A stretch of DNA of 64,000 bases from Deltaproteobacteria bacterium (GTDB lineage Bacteria > Myxococcota > Myxococcia > Myxococcales > JAHFDP01), in contig JAHFDP010000001.1 of the NCBI GenBank assembly GCA_023248955.1, positions 1 through 64,000 on the forward strand. Direction: 5' to 3'. The notes under the pieces were generated by a model that worked only from the letters and a program-made list of their open reading frames with translations, had not been told where the DNA came from and ran no database searches. Within the stretch, counting starts at the first letter, position 1. Each line of letters begins with the position of its first letter. The translations under genes were made by a program, and so were the position numbers. Shown here piece by piece: positions 39,676-47,351 of this stretch.

Positions 39676-41499
39676 ATGACGCCTCCTCGCGCCGCCGACT
39701 TTACCCTTGCCTTCGTCGCCGACCTCCTGGCCAAAGAAGGGCTTCTCTCCGACGACGCACGGCGTACCGCTTTCGCCCGCGAAGGCACGCAGCGCGCCCG
39801 CCTCCTTCGTGAATCAGCCAGCGCTCCCGGACGCACGTTGCGCCGCGCGGAGCTCTCCCCCATCGAGGTGCTGGCCTCGTTCCGCTTTCCGAACACGCGA
39901 CGAGAAGGCGAGCTGATCGATGAGGATCGCGTCGCGCAGTCGGTGGCCACCGCGGTGGGCACACCTTACCGAAAGATCGACCCGCTGACGCTCGATGCGC
40001 AGCTCATCACGCAGACGCTCTCGCGTCCCTTCGCTCGCAAGCACAGCGTCATCCCGCTTGAGCGCGCAGGCAGCGTATTGGTGATCGCCGCGGCCAATCC
40101 CTTCGACCGCGAGCTCTTCGAAAATCTACGCGGCCTCACCGGCGCGGAGATCAAGCCGGTCATCTCGTCGCCCAGCGACATTCACCGCGCCATCGCCGAG
40201 GTCTACGGATTTCGAAAAACGATCGACGACGCCGAACGGCGCACCACGCAATCGGGGCCCGACGTCGGCAACCTCGAACAGTTCGTCAACCTCGCGGGCT
40301 TCGACTCTTTGGAAGCTAGCTCGCAGCCCATCGTCGCCGCGGTCGAATACATCCTCCACTACGCCTTCGAGCAGCGCGCCAGCGACATCCACGTCGAACC
40401 GCGCCGCGAAGAGTCGATCGTCCGCATGCGCATCGACGGCCTGCTGCATCCCGTTTACCGCTTGCCCAAAGCGCTCCATGGCGCCATCGCCAACCGTCTC
40501 AAAATCATGAGCCGGCTCGACATCACGGCCAAGAGACCGCAAGACGGCCGTCTGCGCACCGCCCGCGGCGACGCCGAGATGGAGCTGCGCGTCTCCACCG
40601 TGCCTACGGCATTCGGAGACAAAATCGTCATCCGCGTTCTCGACCCATCGGTGCTCGTGCGCGACTTGTCCGAGCTCGGATTTCTGAGCGACGAAAAAGA
40701 GGAATTCGAGCGCTGGCTCCTGCGCCCGCACGGCCTCGTCATCGTCACCGGGCCCACTGGAAGTGGCAAGACCACTACGCTCTATTCCGCAATGCAGGCG
40801 CTGGCCGCGCCGGAAGTAAACGTCGTCACCATCGAAGATCCGATCGAAATGGTGCACCCCGACTTCAACCAGATTCAGGCCAACACCAAAACCGGAACGG
40901 GCTTCGCGGACGCGCTACGCCACGTCCTGCGCCAAGATCCCGACATCGTGATGGTCGGCGAAGTGCGCGACGGCGAGACCGCGCAGCAGGCGGTGCAAGC
41001 CGCGTTAACTGGTCATCTCGTTCTGACCACTTTGCACACCAGCGACACGGTCGGCTCCGTTTCGCGCTTGCGCCACTTGGGTGTGCCAAGTTTTCTGATC
41101 GCGGCAACGCTTACCGGCGTGGTGGCACAACGGCTCGTGCGCCAGGTTTGTCCGAGCTGCGTGAAGGACGTCCCGCTCACTGCCGATGAAGTCGCGGAGC
41201 TCGGCATTCTTCATCCGGAAGATTACGCCGGCCGTCTGCTGGCCCGCCGCGGTGAAGGCTGCCCCAAATGCCGTCACACCGGTTACTACGGCCGCAATGG
41301 CATCTTCGAAGTCTTGTCGGTCAACCGACGCCTTCGCCAACTTATTAGCGACGGCGCGACGCCTGAAGTGCTCGCACGCACCGCACGCCAAGACGGTCTA
41401 CGTCCGTTGCGCGAGCACGCGGTCCGCAAAATTGCCGCAGGTCTCACATCGTTCGAAGAAGCGATGCGCGCGACCGCGGATATTGAGGGGGAACGGTAA
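39676..41499 (+). CDS. GspE/PilB-family secretion ATPase
   Basis: 607 residues. The N-terminal MshEN/GspE-N region spans about 60-190 (VAQSVATAVGTPYRKIDPLTLDAQLITQTLSRPFARKHSVIPL...). The ATPase has Walker A GPTGSGKTTT (about 358), Asp box VVTIEDPIE, Walker B VMVGEVRDGETA and His box LHTSD. A tetracysteine zinc site is complete (CPSC ... CPKC). These hexameric ATPases drive pilus extension or type II secretion. No other pilus or secretion gene is adjacent; instead the stop shares bases with the start of an AAA protein gene (TAATG), an unusual partnership. The promoter-proximal sequence TTGACAAA overlaps the start. Confidence 0.9.
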   Translation: MTPPRAADFTLAFVADLLAKEGLLSDDARRTAFAREGTQRARLLRESASAPGRTLRRAELSPIEVLASFRFPNTRREGELIDEDRVAQSVATAVGTPYRKIDPLTLDAQLITQTLSRPFARKHSVIPLERAGSVLVIAAANPFDRELFENLRGLTGAEIKPVISSPSDIHRAIAEVYGFRKTIDDAERRTTQSGPDVGNLEQFVNLAGFDSLEASSQPIVAAVEYILHYAFEQRASDIHVEPRREESIVRMRIDGLLHPVYRLPKALHGAIANRLKIMSRLDITAKRPQDGRLRTARGDAEMELRVSTVPTAFGDKIVIRVLDPSVLVRDLSELGFLSDEKEEFERWLLRPHGLVIVTGPTGSGKTTTLYSAMQALAAPEVNVVTIEDPIEMVHPDFNQIQANTKTGTGFADALRHVLRQDPDIVMVGEVRDGETAQQAVQAALTGHLVLTTLHTSDTVGSVSRLRHLGVPSFLIAATLTGVVAQRLVRQVCPSCVKDVPLTADEVAELGILHPEDYAGRLLARRGEGCPKCRHTGYYGRNGIFEVLSVNRRLRQLISDGATPEVLARTARQDGLRPLREHAVRKIAAGLTSFEEAMRATADIEGER

Positions 41500-42371
41500 T
41501 GGGTAATACCTCCGCTGAACTCGCCGCGCTCGGCCTCACTCCCGTCGCCGCCATGCCGCCCGCGGGGCTCGGCGGGTTGGACTCTTTCAAGTCCTGGATG
41601 ACCGAGCGCGCGCTGGCGTTTGCCCCGGGCGCGCGCGAATTCGGATTGCCGGCACCACGCGGCGTCTTGCTCGCCGGCGTGCAGGGCTGCGGAAAATCGC
41701 TCGCGGCAAAATGCGTAGCCACGCAACTCGGCGTTCCGCTCTTTCGTCTCGACTTGCCGCGCGTCTTCGGCGCCAGCAGCGCGGAAGAGATGCTCTCGCG
41801 CGCGCTCACTGCCGCCGAAGCCGTGGCACCCGTCGTGATCTGGATCGATGAAATCGAAAAAGGTTTCGCCGGCAGCGGACGCGACAGCGGGACGACGCGT
41901 CTGCTCGGGGCCTTCTCCACTTGGTTGCAAGAACGCAGCGCACCGGTCTTCGTGGTGGCTACGGCGAACGACGTGAGCGTGCTCCCGCCAGAGCTCTTGC
42001 GACGCGGCAGATTTGACGAGCTCTTTTTCGTGGACCTGCCCGACGCCGATTCGCGCCGCGCGATTTTGGGACTGCATCTTGCGCGCTGTAGGCGCGATCC
42101 CGCGCGCTATGAAATCGCCGCGCTCGCGCAACAATGCGTTGACTTTTCCGGCGCCGAGCTCGAGCAAGTCGTGGTCGGTGCGCTGCACCGTGCGTTTGCA
42201 TTAAAACGCGAGATGGAAAACGCGGATCTTCGCCGTGTGGCGCAGGATCTCGTTCCGCTGGCGCATACGTACGAAGAGCAAATCAAAGCACTGCGCGAAT
42301 GGTCGCGAGGCCGCGCGCGCCCCGCTGGGCGCACCACGAAGATGGTCGATCTTTTTCGGGTGGTGACTTAA
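41499..42371 (+). CDS. Ycf46-like AAA+ ATPase, short form
   Basis: 290 residues, an AAA+ domain of the Ycf46/spastin-like branch: GGLDSFKSWMTERALAFAPGAREFGLPAPRGVLLAGVQGCGKSLAAKCVA (Walker A GVQGCGKS), Walker B VVIWIDEIEKGFAG, sensor-1 VVATANDVS, arginine finger LLRRGRFDELFFVDLP, then the small helical lid. Ycf46 proteins are about 500 residues with an extra N-terminal domain; here only the AAA module is left. Coupled by TAATG to the GspE-like ATPase gene, it may remodel that motor or a partner. Function inferred only from context. Confidence 0.8.
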   Translation: MGNTSAELAALGLTPVAAMPPAGLGGLDSFKSWMTERALAFAPGAREFGLPAPRGVLLAGVQGCGKSLAAKCVATQLGVPLFRLDLPRVFGASSAEEMLSRALTAAEAVAPVVIWIDEIEKGFAGSGRDSGTTRLLGAFSTWLQERSAPVFVVATANDVSVLPPELLRRGRFDELFFVDLPDADSRRAILGLHLARCRRDPARYEIAALAQQCVDFSGAELEQVVVGALHRAFALKREMENADLRRVAQDLVPLAHTYEEQIKALREWSRGRARPAGRTTKMVDLFRVVT

Positions 42372-42376
42372 CGATT

Positions 42377-42410
42377 CACGTGGATAGCCGGGTCAAGCCC
42401 GGCCATGACG
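42377..42410. repeat. MAGLDPAIH-type repeat, half copy
   Basis: CACGTGGATAGCCGGGTCAAGCCCGGCCATGACG corresponds (in two pieces) to the right half of the copies at 8048-8126 and 27876-27962. It lies between the convergent AAA and lipase-like genes and has its own short GGTCAAGCC/GGGC pairing. Confidence 0.7.
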
Positions 42411-42419
42411 ACTCTTCGC

Positions 42420-43712
42420 CTAATTCGCCAGCCGCGCCTTAATCCACGCAATCGACTCATCGGTTCGCAATTCCTGATACGCCAAATACCCAAACGCGAC
42501 GTTCAGGTGCGTTCCACCCGAAACGATGCGGTAATCAATCTGCACCCCACCCGCCTTCATTGCCTCCACCACCGCGTCCGTGTCGGCCTTCGGTTCGATG
42601 GTGTCCGCGTCGCCCTGGTAAAGCACGATCGGCGCGGTCTGATGAAAAGGCTTCACGCCATTCTCCGCAAAACCCGTGTGCACGAACGCATATTTGTTCC
42701 ACGTTAACGTTTTGTATTCAGCGAGAAACGCGGCATCGAAAACTTTCGCCGGATCTTGCGAAACTTTTTCGAAGAGCGTCTGCGTCGACGACGCGGTCGC
42801 CGTCAAGCAAAGCGTCGTCATGTCGGCGTCCACCTCTTTGGCGAAGTCGCTCGTCCACAGCGGTCTATCCGCGGGCCAGCCGTAGTAGCTCGCCCAGGCG
42901 TAGACCATCATGGCGTGCAGCACGATCGCCGGACCGTTGACTTGCACGCCCGCGGCCCACTGGTTTTCCCAAACCGATCCGGGAGCCGTGATGCCGAACG
43001 CACGTAGGTCCAACTCGGGCGCGTAAGTTGCGTGCAAAGCTGCGGCCGAAAATGTGGCGTGCCCGCCTTGCGACAAACCAACCAACGCGTAGCGGCCCGA
43101 AACAGCAACGTTGAGCGAAGCCGCCAGCTGCTTGGTCGCGCGCAATCCGTCGAGTGCGCTTGTCCCTTCTGAACGCGCGACGAGGTAGGGATGAATTCCC
43201 GGCGTGCCGAGCCCCGGATAATCGACCGCAACGCCGATCGCTTTGCGTGCGCCGAAAAGTCCGGCCAGCCCTGCCCCCTGCGCCGTTCCCGAGATCGCGC
43301 ATGGCGCACCGAGTCCAGTGGTGCCGTGGTTGTTGCCCACGATGTCCCAACCCGCGGCTGGCACGACGAGTCCTTCGTCGTACGGAACGGCCACCGTGGC
43401 CAGCGACTCGCGTCCGTCGGTGGCGAAGCGAATCGTGTAGATGTCGTACCCGTTGTCGATGGTGACGCCCGGCTCGAGAAACGAACTCACCACCGCTTTG
43501 CTGTAGCGCCCGATGAGCTGCGCCGCGCGAAGACAACCATTTTCGGTGCACGTTGGATCCGGCGCGGTGGAAGACGATCCACCGTCGGTCTGTCCTCCAT
43601 CCATACCGCCGTCGGTACCACCATCGATCGCTCCGTCCGCGCCCCCCAAAACCGCCGCGCCCTGATGGCACGCCGCGAGGAACGACATGCTCACAACGAA
43701 AGCGCGTTTCAT
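42420..43712 (-). CDS. Secretory-lipase-like alpha/beta hydrolase lipoprotein
   Basis: 430 residues. A lipoprotein signal peptide (KRAFVVSMSFLAAC) is followed by a Gly/Asp-rich linker (GGADGAIDGGTDGGMDGGQTDGG), common in Myxococcota surface proteins. The catalytic domain resembles the LIP (secretory lipase) family: RFATDGRESLATVAVPYD, VGLSQGGHATFSA with the nucleophile Ser, YQGDADTIEP with the Asp, and SGGTHLNVAFGY with the His. It likely hydrolyses esters or lipids at the cell surface. The start overlaps the stop of the TerB-like gene (ATGA), so they are coupled. Confidence 0.8.
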   Translation of the reverse strand: MKRAFVVSMSFLAACHQGAAVLGGADGAIDGGTDGGMDGGQTDGGSSSTAPDPTCTENGCLRAAQLIGRYSKAVVSSFLEPGVTIDNGYDIYTIRFATDGRESLATVAVPYDEGLVVPAAGWDIVGNNHGTTGLGAPCAISGTAQGAGLAGLFGARKAIGVAVDYPGLGTPGIHPYLVARSEGTSALDGLRATKQLAASLNVAVSGRYALVGLSQGGHATFSAAALHATYAPELDLRAFGITAPGSVWENQWAAGVQVNGPAIVLHAMMVYAWASYYGWPADRPLWTSDFAKEVDADMTTLCLTATASSTQTLFEKVSQDPAKVFDAAFLAEYKTLTWNKYAFVHTGFAENGVKPFHQTAPIVLYQGDADTIEPKADTDAVVEAMKAGGVQIDYRIVSGGTHLNVAFGYLAYQELRTDESIAWIKARLAN

Positions 43713-44116
43713 TCGTCACCTTCTGCAATCAGACGCCGCACCTGATCGGTCGTCAACTCCAGCGCCTCCTGCAGCAACGCCAGCACCAGCGCCTCTTCGC
43801 CAGCCACGTGCGAATCCGCGCTGGTCACGAGGACGCAGCAACGAAACGCCACCGCGCGCTGCGCTGCATCGGTGATGCCCGCGGCCACTTCGCGCACACA
43901 AGCCTCGAGTCCGATGTCCGCGCTCCGTTCACGAATAGCGTTGCTGATGGCAGCGGTCTCGCCGACACCCGCGAGCGCCGGATGCCGCTGCACCAACTCG
44001 CGAATGGTCAGGGCCTCGCTGCCCTCGACGGTTCCGTCCGCCAACGCGGTGAGCACCATCAGCTCAACGATGCGCCGCTGCTGCTTCCGGTCCGGCGCGA
44101 TCATCTGTTCGGTCAC
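43709..44116 (-). CDS. TerB-like helical protein
   Basis: 135 residues, all-helical, with acidic pairs at the positions seen in TerB/DjlA-N domains (MVLTALADGTVEGSEALTIRELVQRHP, and a second VLVTSADSHVAGEEALVLALLQEAL). These two ADGxVxxxE-like helices are the TerB mark and may bind metal. Cytoplasmic. The GTG at 44116 is selected because GTGA overlaps the stop of the upstream membrane protein gene; the longer frame would lie wholly inside that gene. Function unknown. Confidence 0.65.
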   Translation of the reverse strand: MTEQMIAPDRKQQRRIVELMVLTALADGTVEGSEALTIRELVQRHPALAGVGETAAISNAIRERSADIGLEACVREVAAGITDAAQRAVAFRCCVLVTSADSHVAGEEALVLALLQEALELTTDQVRRLIAEGDE

Positions 44117-45267
44117 GTCTTCTCCGCTGGCTGCGGCGATCCGACCCGCAGCATCAGCATCCCCCAATAGGCGAGCAGCACCACGTTGCGCAAGAGCGTG
44201 CACAGCGCAAACGTGCGGCCGATCTCTGGCGGCTGAACGTAATGCGCGAAGGCCTGATCAACCATCAACGCATAGAACACGAGTAGCAGCGCCGCCAATC
44301 GATCGCGTGACCCCTCCGGTGTGAATGGGGCCAGCGCCAGGGGCACGATGGCGAATTGCGGCGAGCCCACTGGATTGAACGCGGTGTAAGCGACCACCGC
44401 GAGCAAGAGCCCGCCGCCATGCGAGACGCGCGGACCGAGTCGCCAGAGACGAACGGCCGTGACCGCGACTCCGATCAGCAAAATGCCGAGGCCCAGCGCG
44501 CGAAGGAGGCCATCCTGTGCGCCGTGAATGTGGGCGGCATGATGCTCAATCTCCACGTCGTAGTGCCAACCGAAAAAGGCCACGCCCGCGTAGATCAAGT
44601 TGCCAACGATCCCTTCCATCTGCAGCGTGCGTCCGCCGTGAAAAAAGAAGGGCGTGAGCGTCCCGTCCGGTCCAATCAAAGCTGCCAAGACGAGTGTGGG
44701 AACAACGAACGATCCGAGCGTCCACCAAAAAACTTGGCGCGACTGGGCACTGCGATCTTGAATCCAGCCAATGATTCCCAGCGCGGCGAACGGAAATTTA
44801 ACGAGGCTCGCCGCCGCCAGCGCGAGTGCGCGCCGGCGCCCAGTCACGGTGACCGCCACCACGAACAGCGCCGCCACGTAGAGATCCAAGCGATCGAGCC
44901 AGACGCGATAAAGCAGCGCACTGCCGAGGAGGAACGTCACCGCCGGAAGGAGCGAACGCCGGCGCATCAGCGCGTGCACCAGCATGCCGTCCACCACCAG
45001 CGCCAAGGCCTTCATCGCCGTCACGTACTGGGCCTGCTCGGTCCAGTCCGGAAAGAGCCGCGGCAAATAGATGATCACTTGCGCCAGCGGCCCATACTCG
45101 GGGAGCACCGGCGCTTCCGTCGTCAGCCGCCGCAGGTAGGAAAAAAGATCGGAGTAGTAAAACGTCGACGCCATCAGCATGCGGCTTGCGACATAGAGCG
45201 TCCACAGCGCCGCACGGGGCGCTACTTGGCGCGGTTCTGGTTCTCGCGTGGCGGACAAAGCGGGCAT
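44113..45267 (-). CDS. Multi-pass membrane glycosyltransferase-like protein
   Basis: 384 residues with eight or more hydrophobic segments. An early TFYYSDLFSYLRRL loop with an Asp after the first segment, and RVWLDRLDLYVAALFVVAV, resemble GT-C transferases of the GT87/DUF2029 or PIG-M kind that use polyprenyl-phosphate sugars. A cytoplasmic-side LVKFPFAALGIIGWI block is also typical. It would add sugars on the periplasmic side for a surface glycan or glycolipid. First gene of a three-gene coupled unit with the TerB-like and lipase-like genes. Confidence 0.65.
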   Translation of the reverse strand: MPALSATREPEPRQVAPRAALWTLYVASRMLMASTFYYSDLFSYLRRLTTEAPVLPEYGPLAQVIIYLPRLFPDWTEQAQYVTAMKALALVVDGMLVHALMRRRSLLPAVTFLLGSALLYRVWLDRLDLYVAALFVVAVTVTGRRRALALAAASLVKFPFAALGIIGWIQDRSAQSRQVFWWTLGSFVVPTLVLAALIGPDGTLTPFFFHGGRTLQMEGIVGNLIYAGVAFFGWHYDVEIEHHAAHIHGAQDGLLRALGLGILLIGVAVTAVRLWRLGPRVSHGGGLLLAVVAYTAFNPVGSPQFAIVPLALAPFTPEGSRDRLAALLLVFYALMVDQAFAHYVQPPEIGRTFALCTLLRNVVLLAYWGMLMLRVGSPQPAEKT

Positions 45268-45339
45268 TATCGTCGTCGCCGCGGGGTCGTGTCACGCTCA
45301 AGAAAAGTCTCTGGTAGAATCGCGCTTTTCAAGAGGAAA

Positions 45340-45420
45340 TACCCCTCCAGACTGTAGAATCGCTCTTGGGGGAGGCTGGAAGGGGAGCGGGCTCCCCCTC
45401 CAAGATGGCGTCACTTCTGA
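45340..45420. repeat. Inverted repeat and short direct repeat in intergenic DNA
   Basis: CTTGGGGGAGGCTGG (about 45363) is partly complementary to GGCTCCCCCTCCAAG (about 45389), giving an imperfect hairpin that could end transcription. A short direct repeat TAGAATCGC.CTT (about 45314 and 45355) lies beside it. The rest of 45268-45464 shows nothing I can support. Confidence 0.4.
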
Positions 45421-45464
45421 TGACGGAGCCTCGGAGCAGTGCCTACGAATAACTTAGGTTAAGC

Positions 45465-47312
45465 ATGCGCGCTTGTCTCCTCCTCGTGGTGTGTGCGTGT
45501 TCGCGCGCCACACCGCCCCAGCCGCAGCCACTGCCGCCGGAGCCAGCAAGTTCGCCTTACGAAGTTCGGTATGACCAATTGGGCTACCTGCCAAGTGGCG
45601 AGCGCTGGGCCGTCGTACTCAGTGCGGGAGCGGTAACGCCACAATATAGAATATACGATTTTGACAATAATATATTTATTTTCTCTGGCGGCGCGGGACC
45701 GCGCGTTTCATCCACCCGGAGTCTTACCGGTGCACAGCTGACCGCGGACCACCTGGATCTCTCCGCCATCGACAAGCCAGGCCGTTACGAAGTCGTGCTC
45801 CAAGACGGCAAGCGTTTTGGACCGATCTTGGTGGGCGAATCCGTATACGCGTCCGTGATCCCGGCGCTCCTGCGCTTTTTTTCGGTGCAGCGTTGCGGCG
45901 CGGTCGCCAGTGCAGCATCGGCGCACGGCGCCTGCCATCTCTTCGGATCCGTTGCCAACGCCCACTCCGGCGACGGCGTAGCCGTGGATTTCGACTTCAC
46001 GGGCCACGCTGCTGCATCGACCGGTCCCGCTGTTAACGTCGAGGGCGGCTGGCACGATGCGGGCGACTACCTCAAATTCGTGGGCACTTCTTCGTTCACG
46101 ATCGCCGTCGATCTGCTCGCGTTGCGCGACCATCCGTCGCTGAGCAACGCACGTGCGGGGAGTGTGGACACCGCGTTGCGCGCGGAGATGCGCTGGGGCC
46201 TCGACTGGCTTGACAAAATGATGGGTGGGCTCGATCCGCCCTACCACGAGCCCTACCACCAAGTTGGTGGGCAAGGGGATCATGACACGGACTGGCGCCT
46301 TCCTGAGAGTGACACCACGGCACCGATTGCCGATTACGACCAGCGCCCGGTCGTGCGCTTTCAGAACGGCGGCGGCGCAGACGTCCTCGCTCGCGCTGCC
46401 GCCGCCCTTGCCTTGGGCGCGCAGGTTTTCGCGTCGGACACGGCCTACGCGTCGAAGCTTCTAGCGCTGGCGCGGCACACCTATGCGCTGGCAGTGGAAC
46501 GTCCGAAACCGCAGCCTGGCTACCCGTTCGACTCCCATTTTTATGACGACGATTCCCTCGAGGACGACTTGGCATTCGGCGCGGCGGAGCTCTCCACGGC
46601 ACTCGGTAGTAACGCGGACGCGGCGACCTATCGCGCTCAAGCGCTCCTCCACGCCCGCGCCCTCTCCGGGTCAACCAACCTCAGCGTCGGCTGGAGCAGC
46701 GTGGACGCGCTAGCACTCGCGGAAACGGCACGCCTTTTTGCCGCGAACAGCTCGGAGCACGCCGAGCTCGCCGGCATCCTTTCGACACTGGCCGAGCCGA
46801 TCGTCAAAAGCCACACCTCGCCCGAGGGCTCGGGCGGCGCTTTCAACTACGCCCTTCCCACGTTCGGCGATGGTTCCATCGCCCAATCCCTTGGTGCCGC
46901 CGCGACGTGTATTGCATTGTATCACGTCAACGGCAACCCAGATTGTCTCGAGGTCGCCCGCACTCAGCTTCACTGGCTCTTCGGACAGAATCCGTTCGGG
47001 CTCTCCTTCGTGGTCGGGCTAGGCACGCATTCGGTCCAGCATCCGCATCACGCCGTCGCCCAGGTGCACTCGGCCGCGGGCCCATTTACACTCACTGGCG
47101 CGGTGGTCGGCGGCCCATCTAGCAAATCGGAAATTGCCGCCGTTCACGACAGCGCGCTGCGCTTTCCGAGCGCAACGAGCCCCTACGCACCCTGGTCTAC
47201 GATCGATCTCGCCTACGAAGACAGCGCCGACAATTACGTCTTCAACGAGCCCGCCATCGATATGACGGCGGCGTTGGTTTACGTGCTCGGAACGGTGTTG
47301 GAGACGCCGTAA
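45465..47312 (+). CDS. Glycoside hydrolase family 9 (cellulase-type) lipoprotein
   Basis: 615 residues. A short lipoprotein-like leader (RACLLLVVCACSRA) with a Pro-rich tether is followed by an N-terminal Ig-like domain (about 30-120; VRYDQLGYLPSGERWAVVLS) and the (alpha/alpha)6 catalytic barrel. The GH9 nucleophile region GGWHDAGDYLKF with its Asp pair is intact, as are NPFGLSFVVGLG...SVQHPHH and the acid Glu in NYVFNEPAIDMTAAL. It should cleave beta-1,4-glucans or related polymers; the Ig-GH9 architecture often acts on mixed-link glucan or on self-made exopolysaccharide. It faces the Nfs/Glt-like cluster, ending 40 bp from its last gene. Confidence 0.88.
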   Translation: MRACLLLVVCACSRATPPQPQPLPPEPASSPYEVRYDQLGYLPSGERWAVVLSAGAVTPQYRIYDFDNNIFIFSGGAGPRVSSTRSLTGAQLTADHLDLSAIDKPGRYEVVLQDGKRFGPILVGESVYASVIPALLRFFSVQRCGAVASAASAHGACHLFGSVANAHSGDGVAVDFDFTGHAAASTGPAVNVEGGWHDAGDYLKFVGTSSFTIAVDLLALRDHPSLSNARAGSVDTALRAEMRWGLDWLDKMMGGLDPPYHEPYHQVGGQGDHDTDWRLPESDTTAPIADYDQRPVVRFQNGGGADVLARAAAALALGAQVFASDTAYASKLLALARHTYALAVERPKPQPGYPFDSHFYDDDSLEDDLAFGAAELSTALGSNADAATYRAQALLHARALSGSTNLSVGWSSVDALALAETARLFAANSSEHAELAGILSTLAEPIVKSHTSPEGSGGAFNYALPTFGDGSIAQSLGAAATCIALYHVNGNPDCLEVARTQLHWLFGQNPFGLSFVVGLGTHSVQHPHHAVAQVHSAAGPFTLTGAVVGGPSSKSEIAAVHDSALRFPSATSPYAPWSTIDLAYEDSADNYVFNEPAIDMTAALVYVLGTVLETP

Positions 47313-47351
47313 GCCACTTACCATCAGATGAGGCGAGCGAGCGTTCGCCGA

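Noticed and set aside
42420-43712. Gly/Asp-rich linker of the lipase-like protein considered as a repeat insertion
   Set aside because: Short and codon-varied; such linkers are normal in secreted Myxococcota lipoproteins.
47313-47351. Possible terminator between the GH9 gene and the G-like gene
   Set aside because: Only a five-pair GGCGA/TCGCC stem without a T-run on either side.
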